NCBI RefSeq assembly: GCF_000422485.1
Contig: NZ_KE383856.1
Span: 18,568 to 82,567 of the forward strand
Direction: 5' to 3'
Origin: Paenibacillus pasadenensis DSM 19293
GTDB taxonomy: Bacteria; Bacillota; Bacilli; Paenibacillales; Paenibacillaceae
DNA: 64,000 bases
Shown: positions 24,267 through 32,867 of the stretch, piece after piece
Numbering within the stretch: position 1 is the stretch's first letter
How the letters are laid out: each line of letters starts with the position of its first letter
Notes under the pieces: model-generated
The model's input: only the letters and a program-made list of their open reading frames with translations
Told to the model about the DNA's origin: nothing
Database searches by the model: none
Made by a program: the position numbers and the translations under genes

Positions 24267-24300
24267 GAAGAAGATGATTCTAGTCGAGATCATCTTCTTT
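24267..24300 (-). terminator. hairpin downstream of the island's secreted-protein gene
   Basis: GAAGAAGATGAT (24267-24278) pairs with ATCATCTTCTTT (24289-24300), one mismatch, loop 10 nt; T-rich on both sides. Suits termination of the reverse-strand gene and possibly of read-through from the left. Confidence 0.6.
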
Positions 24301-24350
24301 GTTTTGGTGAATATAGGTATTAAAAAAATTGCTAATATGAACTAAAGAAT

Positions 24351-25511
24351 TTAGTAACCAACATGCGAACTAAATGTGACACTAGCAAAATATTGCGGAT
24401 AGTTAAACAACATGTTACGAGCATTCTCTTGATGTTGACATGCAACTCTACTTAAATTTAAATTATGGCCTGTGGCATAACCTGCACTAGTAAAATCTCT
24501 GAAAACGTCAATTGCAGCAATTACAGTTAATGTTATGGCCACCCAACCAGCTGGCCCACCTGCAATTCCAGACACAAGAGAGACAAGACCCGCGATTGAA
24601 AAGAACCACGTGAAAATATCTTCCCATACATTATATTTCATTTGTTCAATCATGACATCTTCAAAACTATCAATGTACCCTTGAAATTTCTGTAGTGAAG
24701 TTGAATTTTTTGTGCTATTCAAGGTGCTTCCAGATAAGCGGATGTAGTTATGGGGTACAGCCGATAACGCTTGAACAGTAAAGTTACCCGTTGTGTAATA
24801 ATAATTATACCAATTGTCATAAGCGCCAGCACAAGAATACGTGCCACAACTCCCTAACGTTGTAATCCCGTCTTTAGGGATAATTTTAATTTTTTGTCCT
24901 GAAGGAGCAGAAGGATCCACTTCCAAAGTATACTTCTCTTTTATATCCTCAATATCTCTTTTAATCTCGTCAATATCCTCTTTTTTAAATCCATTAACTT
25001 TTACAATCGGATTCTTGGAAATCTCATTAGTTAAAATGTCAACATTATTTTTAATAACAGACTCATTATATTCTTGTTCTTTCTCTGTCAATCTCAATTT
25101 ATCTTCACTTTCAAAACTCACAGTTTTCTTAACACTAAATCTCTCTTCCGATTTAGTCTGATTCGCCTCTCCAGTATCATAGTCGTTCTGAAATTCCTGT
25201 TCTGAAACAAGGGAGTACTGAAAAGCGCCGTTCAAATCGTAATAATCCTCAACAGTTTGAAGTTTAGTATGAGTAACACTATCAACTTTATAAAAGCTAG
25301 TTACAGAATTAACATTTTTATGTCCTGTTTCGACATAGAAGCCATCTTTGTTTTTTGTATCAGAGAGCGTTTCAATTGAATAGCTTTCAATATTAGTTTG
25401 AATGAGGGGAGGTTGTGCTTCTGCTTTGGCAACTGGAATAGAAGAGTTCAGAACAAGCATAGCGCCAATAAAAATTGAAACCATTTTTTTCTTATGATAT
25501 AATTTAATCAA
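24351..25511 (-). CDS. secreted protein with C-terminal hydrophobic hairpin, toxin-like
   Basis: A 386-aa AT-rich gene. It has a signal peptide (MIKLYHKKKMVSIFIGAMLV, cleavage probably after VAKA, near residue 30), a polar Lys/Glu-rich region rich in coiled-coil-like stretches (about 120-215) and GSCGTYSCAGAYDNWYNYYY (about 220-240). Near residues 300-345 is a hydrophobic double segment: IFTWFFSIAGLVSLVSGIAGG and GWVAITLTVIAAIDVF, followed by a soluble tail. No family is recognised. Such a membrane-inserting hairpin after a secreted domain occurs in bacteriocins and pore formers, so a toxin is possible but unproven. TTG start at 25511 with AAAAGGATG about 8 nt before it. Divergent from a two-helix membrane protein that could be its partner. 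Confidence 0.7.
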   Translation of the reverse strand: MIKLYHKKKMVSIFIGAMLVLNSSIPVAKAEAQPPLIQTNIESYSIETLSDTKNKDGFYVETGHKNVNSVTSFYKVDSVTHTKLQTVEDYYDLNGAFQYSLVSEQEFQNDYDTGEANQTKSEERFSVKKTVSFESEDKLRLTEKEQEYNESVIKNNVDILTNEISKNPIVKVNGFKKEDIDEIKRDIEDIKEKYTLEVDPSAPSGQKIKIIPKDGITTLGSCGTYSCAGAYDNWYNYYYTTGNFTVQALSAVPHNYIRLSGSTLNSTKNSTSLQKFQGYIDSFEDVMIEQMKYNVWEDIFTWFFSIAGLVSLVSGIAGGPAGWVAITLTVIAAIDVFRDFTSAGYATGHNLNLSRVACQHQENARNMLFNYPQYFASVTFSSHVGY

Positions 25512-25588
25512 TAAATTTCACATCCTTTTATTTTTGATATTTTAAATATGTCATATTAATGAAGGGATGTAAATAGGAGGAATCAAAT

Positions 25589-25822
25589 TTGAGAAAAATA
25601 AGTAAAAAGACTTGGTCTATTGTAATGATAATTAGTTCTTCCCTCATGTTTATATTTGCCTTTTTAAGTCTAATGACCCAATTGTATGTTCCGGAAACAG
25701 GTGTAATTGGAGAGTTGCCACCTAAAACTCAAATTTTCAAGGAATTTTTATGGCGATGCATTCTCTCTTCAGTACTGTTAGCGATAGGTATTTTTAGATA
25801 TAGGAAGAACAGAGACAAATAG
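25589..25822 (+). CDS. small two-helix membrane protein, possible immunity partner
   Basis: A 77-aa protein with two hydrophobic segments (about 10-30, WSIVMIISSSLMFIFAFLSL, and 52-68, LWRCILSSVLLAIGIF), a short loop with GELPPKTQ between, and basic ends. TTG start at 25589 with AGGAGG 7 nt upstream. Composition is AT-rich like the divergent neighbour. Small two-helix proteins beside a secreted hydrophobic protein are often immunity proteins; that is inference. No family recognised. Confidence 0.7.
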   Translation: MRKISKKTWSIVMIISSSLMFIFAFLSLMTQLYVPETGVIGELPPKTQIFKEFLWRCILSSVLLAIGIFRYRKNRDK

Positions 25823-25908
25823 TCCATCCTATAGATAGACTGAAGAGAACTCTTTCGGCATCCCTATAGCATTTAAAAAAATTCACTATTATATTCAACA
25901 CCAATCGC

Positions 25909-25954
25909 AAGAAGGGGCTGTTTCGGTCGTAACGAGCGGGAGCAGCCCCTTCTT
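25909..25954 (+). terminator. stem-loop at right end of island
   Basis: A perfect 12-bp stem, AAGAAGGGGCTG (25909-25920) with CAGCCCCTTCTT (25943-25954), 22-nt loop. It lies downstream of the small membrane protein and 16 bp before the right duplicate begins. The rest of the gene-free stretch 25823-26156 is the duplicated spacer. Confidence 0.7.
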
Positions 25955-25970
25955 CATTTGAGACACAGCC

Positions 25971-26305
25971 TACTTTACGAACAAGTAGGCCGATTCCGGC
26001 GTCGGGCCGGCTCGGCACTCGCAGCAAGGGAACCAGTTCCCTTGTCCGCCTTGCTCGCAGGCGCTTTGCCTTGCATGCGCCTAGGCCGCATGAACGCCAA
26101 AAACCAGGAAGAAGCGGAGCCGGCTCCGCTTCTTCCTGGTTTTTCTTGTTGCCCGCCTATTCCTCCTCTTCCGTAATCGTCACCTGCGCCCGGTTGGACA
26201 CGGCGCGCGTCGTAATCGCGCGGCCCGACGGCGAGCGCACGCCGAACGTGACGACAGCCTGGTTGAAGAGGGTGCCGCTCGCCGCATCTCCGGCGGCGGC
26301 GTCGC
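25971..26305. repeat. right copy of the partial duplication (distal part)
   Basis: Repeats 23232-23612 apart from a 53-bp gap: the last bases of the secreted-protein gene, spacer, terminator palindrome (about 26098-26143) and the 3' end of the propeller/DUF11 gene. The remaining matching part is 29668-30113 inside that gene. Confidence 0.9.
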
Positions 26306-29300
26306 TCCGCGGAATCGAGAGCACGCGCGATGCGAATTCGACGACGACCCGCTGTCCCGGCGCGATCGTGCCGAGCGGCACGCCGCCGGACAGCGCCCGT
26401 CCCGGCTGCGGGACGCCGCCGACGACGAGGCTGCCGGGCACGAAGGCCAGCGACGGCGGCAGCGCGTCCGTCAGGACGGCGTTCGTTGCCGTAAAGGCGC
26501 TGTCGTTCGCGACATGGACGGAGAAGCGGAGGACGGCGCCGATGTAGCTGTCGCGAGCGTCCGCCTTTTTGGTCACGTCGAGCACGCGCAGCACCTGCAC
26601 CGACGCTGAGGCGGAGGTCCCGATGCCGGGCGGCACGCTTTCGGCCCGCACGGTGTTCGTGATGATCGTGCCGTTCGCCGTCTCGACCGGAATCGCATAC
26701 GGCTGCGAGATCAGCACCCGTCCTCGGTAGAGCATCGTGCCGGGACCGACGGTGATGCCGAGCAGAGGATCCGTCAGGATGCCGTTCAAAGTCGTATTGC
26801 CGACATTCTCGCCGAGGATGCGGAACCGGATCGTCTCTCCGGCGATCGCCTGCGGCGTGCTGACGCTCTTTTCCAGCCGGAGCGCCGGGACGGCCAGGAC
26901 GATGATGAGGATCGGCGCGGTTTGGATCGGCGTCTGATCCGTCTCAAGGGTGGCGACGCTCGGGAATTCCGTCCCGGCCCGCGTCCCGGGCGGAATCGCG
27001 ACGAGGCGCTCCAGCGTGATGACGCCTCCGGGCAGGAGCCTCGGGAAGACGCTGTTCGTGCCGGTGAGCTCGTTGATGACGACGAGATTCGTCAGCGTCG
27101 TCTCCGAGCGGTTCGTGACGACGATCGTCACGGGCACGCTCTGGCCGGGACGCGCGTAGGCGGGCAGCGGAGAAGCGACGATCTCTACGTCCGGAGGCGG
27201 GAGGACGACCACGCCGGCGCTGTCCTGCGCGGGCGGCAGCTGGTCCGTCTGCACGGTGACGGTGTTGGTCAGCGTCGTTCCCGGCTCGACGCCGAGCGGC
27301 AGCTTCAGCGAGAAGAGCTGGCTCTGGGACTCGCCCGGCAGCAAATACTGGATGACGACCGTCGCCGACAACACCGAGTCGGTCAGCACGAGATTCGTCA
27401 GCGTCGTATTGCCCGTGTTGACCAGCGTCACCTCGTAGGTCACCAGGCTGCCGGCCGGGGCGCTCTCGACGCTCGGCGTCTTGACGACCGAGAGAGCCGG
27501 CGCCGCCGCGACCGTCACGCTCGCCTCGGCGCTGAAGGTCAGCGCCCCCGGCACGGAGACGGTGGAGACGTTGCTGATGACCGACCCGGCCGGCGCGTCT
27601 GCCGGCACGACGTAGACGGCCTGGAACGTCGCCTGGCCGCCGGGGGGCAGGCTCGCGATCGTCTCGGAGAAGCCGAGCAGGTCGTCGGCGACGGTCGCGC
27701 CGGCGACGGTCCCCGTCGTCGGATTGGAGACGACGATCGTATAGGCGATCGTCTCGCCGGGCGCCGCGATCGCCCGGTCGGCCGTCTTGGCGATGTTCAG
27801 CACCGGAGCGGGCGTAACGATGACCGAGGCGCCGCTCTGCGCCGGAGGCGTCAGGGAGGACGTCGCCGTCGACGTGTTCCCGACGATCGTGCCTCCCGGA
27901 GTGCCGGGCGGGATCGTATAGGTGCCGGTCAGCGTCAGGCTCTCGCCGATCGCGAGCGGAGCCGGAGGTGTGGCGATGCCGAGCAGCGGATCGGAGACCG
28001 CTACGTCCGGCAGCGGCACGTTGCCGGTGTTGGTCGCGACGATCGTATAGGCGACGACGTCGCCTGGAGCGACGGCCGTTTCGGACGCCGTCTTGCGCAG
28101 CGCCAGCCCCGGCACTGCGGCGATGACGACGGCGGCGGAGGCTTCGGCCGAGACGAACGCGTTGGAGACGACGGACGTATTGGCGACGACCGTGCCGCCC
28201 GGCTCGTAGGGCGCGATGTAGGAGAGCGTGAACAGCAGCGACTGTCCGATCTCCAGCTCGAGGATGTCGACGGTGAAGCCGAGCTCCTCGTCGGTCAGCA
28301 CGAGATTGCTCAGCGCGGCATTGCCGGTATTCTCCACCGCGAGCGTGTAGTTGATCCGGTCGCCCGGCCTCGCCTCGGCGCGATCGGCGATCTTGCTCAG
28401 CGCGATCGCCTCGCGGATGACGAACAGGTCGGCCTCGTCCTCGTCGCTGACGGTCGCCGTGGAGCTTTTTCCCTCGGCGATCGCGACGTTGACGATCGTC
28501 TCCGGCGCGTCCTCGGGGACGACGTAGAGCACCGTTCCCGTTTGGCTCTCGCCCGGATCGAGATCGGGCAGGTTTTGCGTCAGCCGCGCCTGCGGATCCT
28601 CCATCAGCGCTGACGTCAGGACGGTGTTGCCCGTATTCGTGACGACGAGCGTGTAGGCGACCGTCTCTCCCGGCCGCGCGCTTTCCGGCGAGACGGTCTT
28701 GACGAGAAGGATGTCGGGCACCTCCGTCACGGTCACGGTGGCGCCTTGCTCGATGAGCGGCGTCTGGTCGGTGACGACGGAGGCGGTATTGGGGATGACG
28801 GTGCCGGCGAGCGCGCCCTCCGGAATCGTATACGTTTCCGTGAACGAGACGCGCGCTCCCGGCACGAGGCTGTCGACGACCTGATCGAGGCCGAGGAAGG
28901 GATCCCGGACCCGTACGTTCGTCAGCACGGCGGTTCCGGCGTTGATGACCGTAATCGTGTAGACGACCGTCTCTCCCGGCGCCGCCTGCGTCGGAGAGGC
29001 CGACTTGTTGAGGATGATGCGGGCGGTAGGCGCGATCTCGACCGAGTCGGAGGCGCTCGCCTGCACGCCTTCCCGGCTCGTCGCCGTCGCCGTGTTGACG
29101 AACAGGCCGGGCCGCGTCCCCTCGGGCAGGACGAAGTCGGCTTCCCGCACGGCGGCGGCACCGACCTGGAGGCTGTCGATCGTGAAGGAGACGCCGATGC
29201 CGGGGTCGGAGATGACGAGTCCCGTCAGCGGCACGTTGCCGGTGTTGACGACGCGGAACGTGTAGTGGATGCTCTCTCCCGCGACGGCGGTGGCGGGATC

Positions 29301-30848
29301 GGCTTCCTTGGCGAATGCGAGCGCAGGGACGGCGGCGACGACGACGGAGAAGCTGTCCTCGGCGCTCGTGCCGTCCGATGCCGATGCCGTCGCCGTGTTG
29401 ACCAGCTCGAGACCGGCCTCCGTCCCTGGCGGCACGACGAAGCCGTACTGCAGCTGCAAGCTCTCGCCGGCGGGAAGCAGGCTGATCGTCTGGTCGAAGC
29501 CGACCAGCGGATCGGCGATGAGGATGTCCGTCAGGTCCGTCGTGCCGGTATTGGTCACGGTGACCGTATAGATGACGGTGTCGCCGGGAGCCGCTTCCGT
29601 CCGGTCGCCGGCCTTGACGACGGACAAGCCGGGCTGCTGCGTCTCGACGAGGATGGAGGCGGCGGCTTCGGCCGAGACGCCCGACAGCGGCGCCGATGCC
29701 GTCAGCCGATTTTCCAGGATGGACGCCGGGGGCGGCGTCGGGATGACATAGCTCAGCTCGCGGGTGATGGAGGCGCCGGGCGCGAGGCTCTCGATCGTCT
29801 CGTTCAGCAGCGCCGCTCCCGGCGGATCGAGCGCGTCCAGCACCTGGATCTGGCTGAGCAGCGTGTTGCCGATATTCGTGACGCGCAGCTGGAAGAACAC
29901 TGTATCTCCCGGCATCGCCGTCACCGATTCGAGGCCGGTGACCGTTTTTTCCGCCAGGATCGCGGGAGTGCGATTGAACTTCGGCACGACGACGATGCCG
30001 ATGGACTGGTCGCCGACCGGCACGGACGCGACGATCCGGTTCGACTGGCGGTCGATGACCGAGACGACGTTCGTGCGCGTGCTCACATACAGGTAGCGGG
30101 TGCTGGCGTCGATGGCGATGTACTGCGGAAAGGCGTTCGTCGCGATCGTCGAGACGAGCTGGTTGGAGATCGGATTGATGACCGAGACCGAGCCGGACAC
30201 CTCGTTCGCCACGAACACCTGGACGCCGTCTGTCGCCACGCCGATCGGCGCGATGCCCGTCGGCAGCGTGCCGACGACCGTATTGCTCGTCACGGAGATG
30301 ATGTCGACGACGCCGAGCGCCCGGGTCGTCACATAGACGTAGGCGCCGCCCGGAGCGACGCGCACGCCGATCGGCGTCACGTCCACCGGGATCGTGGCGA
30401 CGATCGCGTAGTCCGACGTGCGGATGACGGACACCGTGTTCGAGATCTGGTTGGCGACGTAGACGAACTGATTGTTCGGCGTGACGTCGACGCCGACCGG
30501 ATTGATGCCGACGCGAACGGTCGCGATCACCGTGTCGGACGTCAGGTCCAGCACCGAGACAGTGCCGTCGGTCGAGTTGGTCACATAGCCCCGCGCGCCG
30601 GTCCGATCGATGACGATGCCGTTCGGCCCGCCTCCGACCGCGATCGTGCCGACGATGGCGTTGGCGGCGGTATCGATGACGGATACCGTCCCGTTCGCCA
30701 GGTTGGCGACATAGACGCGGGTTCCGTCGGGGGTGGCGTCCAGCTGCTGGGGGGTGAAAAAGCCGGGAATCGTCGCGACGACGCTGTTCGTCGTCTGGTC
30801 GATGGCCGACACGGTGTTGGAGCCGCTGTTGGCGACATAAACGCTCAT
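26157..30848 (-). CDS. giant beta-propeller / DUF11 repeat protein
   Basis: A 1563-aa protein. Residues 1 to about 290 form a YVTN-type beta-propeller with about seven repeats of the pattern YVANxxSNTVSVIDxxTNxVVATIPVG. From about 300 to 1440 come twelve DUF11-type repeats, each opening like KTASETAVAPGDVVAYTIVA and carrying TNTGNVPL and TVxAxTSTATSS-like strands; the end is TRAVSNRAQVTITEEEE. Such repeats form extended Ig-like rods on cell or spore surfaces. Odd: it begins MSVYVANSGSNTVSAIDQ with no signal peptide and has no sortase, SLH or membrane anchor. Start ATG 30848 after GAAGGAGG. Part of it is duplicated at 23470-24141. Confidence 0.85.
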   Translation of the reverse strand: MSVYVANSGSNTVSAIDQTTNSVVATIPGFFTPQQLDATPDGTRVYVANLANGTVSVIDTAANAIVGTIAVGGGPNGIVIDRTGARGYVTNSTDGTVSVLDLTSDTVIATVRVGINPVGVDVTPNNQFVYVANQISNTVSVIRTSDYAIVATIPVDVTPIGVRVAPGGAYVYVTTRALGVVDIISVTSNTVVGTLPTGIAPIGVATDGVQVFVANEVSGSVSVINPISNQLVSTIATNAFPQYIAIDASTRYLYVSTRTNVVSVIDRQSNRIVASVPVGDQSIGIVVVPKFNRTPAILAEKTVTGLESVTAMPGDTVFFQLRVTNIGNTLLSQIQVLDALDPPGAALLNETIESLAPGASITRELSYVIPTPPPASILENRLTASAPLSGVSAEAAASILVETQQPGLSVVKAGDRTEAAPGDTVIYTVTVTNTGTTDLTDILIADPLVGFDQTISLLPAGESLQLQYGFVVPPGTEAGLELVNTATASASDGTSAEDSFSVVVAAVPALAFAKEADPATAVAGESIHYTFRVVNTGNVPLTGLVISDPGIGVSFTIDSLQVGAAAVREADFVLPEGTRPGLFVNTATATSREGVQASASDSVEIAPTARIILNKSASPTQAAPGETVVYTITVINAGTAVLTNVRVRDPFLGLDQVVDSLVPGARVSFTETYTIPEGALAGTVIPNTASVVTDQTPLIEQGATVTVTEVPDILLVKTVSPESARPGETVAYTLVVTNTGNTVLTSALMEDPQARLTQNLPDLDPGESQTGTVLYVVPEDAPETIVNVAIAEGKSSTATVSDEDEADLFVIREAIALSKIADRAEARPGDRINYTLAVENTGNAALSNLVLTDEELGFTVDILELEIGQSLLFTLSYIAPYEPGGTVVANTSVVSNAFVSAEASAAVVIAAVPGLALRKTASETAVAPGDVVAYTIVATNTGNVPLPDVAVSDPLLGIATPPAPLAIGESLTLTGTYTIPPGTPGGTIVGNTSTATSSLTPPAQSGASVIVTPAPVLNIAKTADRAIAAPGETIAYTIVVSNPTTGTVAGATVADDLLGFSETIASLPPGGQATFQAVYVVPADAPAGSVISNVSTVSVPGALTFSAEASVTVAAAPALSVVKTPSVESAPAGSLVTYEVTLVNTGNTTLTNLVLTDSVLSATVVIQYLLPGESQSQLFSLKLPLGVEPGTTLTNTVTVQTDQLPPAQDSAGVVVLPPPDVEIVASPLPAYARPGQSVPVTIVVTNRSETTLTNLVVINELTGTNSVFPRLLPGGVITLERLVAIPPGTRAGTEFPSVATLETDQTPIQTAPILIIVLAVPALRLEKSVSTPQAIAGETIRFRILGENVGNTTLNGILTDPLLGITVGPGTMLYRGRVLISQPYAIPVETANGTIITNTVRAESVPPGIGTSASASVQVLRVLDVTKKADARDSYIGAVLRFSVHVANDSAFTATNAVLTDALPPSLAFVPGSLVVGGVPQPGRALSGGVPLGTIAPGQRVVVEFASRVLSIPRSDAAAGDAASGTLFNQAVVTFGVRSPSGRAITTRAVSNRAQVTITEEEE

Positions 30849-31040
30849 GCTATGGACTGGCCTCCTTCTTCGCCATAGGCGCGCTAGGCTTACCCTATGA
30901 CGGGAAGGAATGTCCGTATGCGGGAACTCTCTTGCGGGACGCCGGACGGCTCAGCCGAGCGACGGCTCCGCCGTCCGAGGGTCAGCCGCGCCCTTGGCCG
31001 TCCGCCGCAGCGCGCGGCCGGCGTCCCGCGCCTCTGCCCG

Positions 31041-32060
31041 TCATCGTCCGCTTCGGCGCGGGGCTTTGACGATCAGCCCGATGCTGAAGCCGACGACGGT
31101 CTGCACGATCAGCGCCAGCCGCAGCGCTTCCGCGGGCGAGCGGGGAAGATCGTCGGCCTGGATGCTTTTGAGCGAGAAGACGAGCAGGTTGCTGAACAGC
31201 AAGCACCAGAGCACGTTCCGGCCCAGCGCTTCGAGCGGCGCGAACGGGCGCGGACAGCGCTCCATCAGCCGGGAGAGCAGATAATAGCCGTACAGCGCCA
31301 GCGCCGGCCCGGCGATCCACCCGATGGACGGCGGGAACCGCTCGGGCAGTCCGCCTGCATCGAGGACGAGCCAGACGAACAGGCCGGAGGCCGCGAGCGA
31401 GCCCGCTAGCACGCCGGGATGCCAGCCGATGCGCCAGCGGGCGAACAGCATGCCGAGCAAGTAGTACGGGAAATACTGCAGCACCGGGAACGAGGCGAAC
31501 TGCCGCGTGCCGAGGAGCGGTCCGAGCGGCGTCGATGTCACCGCCTCGTAGGGCAGGAACGTCGTCAGCAGCAGCAGGGCGGCGGCCGGGAAGGCGAGCC
31601 GCGGCTTTTCCGCCAGCCTTTGCAGAGGGACGAACAGGATCAGGCCGGCCAGCGTCAAGTAGGTGAACGACAGCAGGAACTCCGACCAGCCCGGCATGTC
31701 CTGCAGCAGCAGGATCGGCTTCAGCGTCTCCCAATCCGGCGGCCGCCGGTCGATGAAGAGGCGGAACGCCAGCCCGGAGATGTAGAAGGCGAGCAGCGTC
31801 TTGAGCGCGGCCAGCAGCATCCGCGGAGCGGCTCTCCGCAGCGGCTTGGCGTAATAGGCCAGCCGCGACACGTAGCCGAAGCTGAAGACGAAGCCGGAAA
31901 ACGTGATCAGGTTGACGGCGTCGATGATCCGGCCGGCCGCGGGAAAGATCGCCGGATCGCTGAAGAACTGCAGGACATGGCCATAGACCATGCCGATGAC
32001 GAGGAGGCCCTTGAACCGGTCGATCGCCCGCTCGCGGGGCGGCTGCAGGGAGGCGCTCAT
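31041..32060 (-). CDS. acyltransferase-3-like membrane protein
   Basis: A 339-aa polytopic membrane protein with about ten hydrophobic segments. It opens RERAIDRFKGLLVIGMVYGH, the usual start of acyltransferase-3/DUF1624-like proteins (Arg/Asp ahead of the first helix, His at its end). Other marks are PLGPLLGTRQFASFPVLQYFPYYLLGMLFARWR and the closing helices to APRRSGR. Such enzymes move acetyl groups onto sugars across the membrane. Its ATG overlaps the stop of the MalG-type permease by 4 bp, so it is translationally coupled to a sugar importer. This suggests acylation or deacylation of the imported glycan, or of a surface sugar. Confidence 0.75.
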   Translation of the reverse strand: MSASLQPPRERAIDRFKGLLVIGMVYGHVLQFFSDPAIFPAAGRIIDAVNLITFSGFVFSFGYVSRLAYYAKPLRRAAPRMLLAALKTLLAFYISGLAFRLFIDRRPPDWETLKPILLLQDMPGWSEFLLSFTYLTLAGLILFVPLQRLAEKPRLAFPAAALLLLTTFLPYEAVTSTPLGPLLGTRQFASFPVLQYFPYYLLGMLFARWRIGWHPGVLAGSLAASGLFVWLVLDAGGLPERFPPSIGWIAGPALALYGYYLLSRLMERCPRPFAPLEALGRNVLWCLLFSNLLVFSLKSIQADDLPRSPAEALRLALIVQTVVGFSIGLIVKAPRRSGR

Positions 32061-32863
32061 CCTTTGATGCCCGACAGGCTGACCCCTTTGATGATCTGCT
32101 TCTCGAAGACGAGGAACAGCAGGAAGATCGGCAGCGAGGAGATCGTGTTGATGACCATCGGCTTGACGTAGTCGACCGTGTACTGGCTCATCAGCGTCGG
32201 GATGCCCATCGGCAGCGTGAACAGATTGTCGTCGGTGACGGACATGAACGGCCAGAGGAAGTTGTTCCACGAGCCGATGAACGTCAGGATCGCCATCGAG
32301 GCGACGGCCGGCCGGGTGAGCGGCAGCATGATGCTGAAGAAGATCCGCCAGTTGCCGCCGCCGTCGATCTGCACGCTTTCGAGCAGGTCGTTCGGGACGC
32401 CGTCGAAGAAGCTCTTGAGCACGATGATGGCGATCGGCGAGGCCAGCGAAGGCAGGATGAGTCCGAGGTAGGTGTTCAGCAGGCCCATGTCCTTGGCCAC
32501 CTGGTAGAGCGGGATGAGGATCGCCTCGCCGGGAATGAGCAGGCCGGCCAGCACGGCGAAAAAGACGGCCGCCTTCATCCGGAACTTGATCTTGGACAGC
32601 GCGAAGCCGGCCATCGCCGCGATCACGATCGTCAGCGCGGTGACGCAGACGGCGATGAAGAAGCTGTTCCAAACCCACAGCGGCAGCTTCGTCGCCTGCA
32701 GCACCTCGCCGTAGACGGCGAGCGAGTAGGGAGGCTTCACCCAGTCCAGCACGGTGACGATCGGCATGCCCTCCTCTTTGACCGAGACGGTCAGCATCCA
32801 GAGGATCGGCAGCAGGAACACGGCCGCGACCAGCAGCGACACGATGCGATAGATCCATTTCAT
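32057..32863 (-). CDS. sugar ABC transporter permease (MalG type)
   Basis: A 268-aa CUT1-type permease with six helices from residue 3 (IYRIVSLLVAAVFLLPILWM). EAA loop: LLESVQIDGGGNWRIFFSIM near residue 175; C-terminus FEKQIIKGVSLSGIKG as in the family. It starts 5 nt after the MalF-type gene and overlaps the acyltransferase. No ATPase gene in the operon. Confidence 0.9.
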   Translation of the reverse strand: MKWIYRIVSLLVAAVFLLPILWMLTVSVKEEGMPIVTVLDWVKPPYSLAVYGEVLQATKLPLWVWNSFFIAVCVTALTIVIAAMAGFALSKIKFRMKAAVFFAVLAGLLIPGEAILIPLYQVAKDMGLLNTYLGLILPSLASPIAIIVLKSFFDGVPNDLLESVQIDGGGNWRIFFSIMLPLTRPAVASMAILTFIGSWNNFLWPFMSVTDDNLFTLPMGIPTLMSQYTVDYVKPMVINTISSLPIFLLFLVFEKQIIKGVSLSGIKG

Positions 32864-32867
32864 GCGG

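Larger units (their letters stand above)
24063..25970. other. AT-rich inserted island
   Basis: About 1.9 kb lies between the two copies of the duplicated segment. Base composition falls from roughly two-thirds G+C to about one-third over most of it (24240-25905), and codon choice changes to AAA, AAT and TTT, pointing to recent acquisition. It carries two divergent genes, a hairpin at each outer side (24267-24300 and 25909-25954) and no recognisable integrase. 24063-24240 is of intermediate composition with no gene I can support. Confidence 0.85.

Noticed and set aside
24063-25970. Prophage or transposon
   Set aside because: No integrase, transposase, terminal inverted repeats or phage genes; the flanking duplication is chromosomal DNA, not a target-site repeat.
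28746-30878. 710-codon forward open frame opposite the propeller/DUF11 gene
   Set aside because: Asp/Arg/Val repeats mirror the repeats of the real gene; no ribosome binding site or family.
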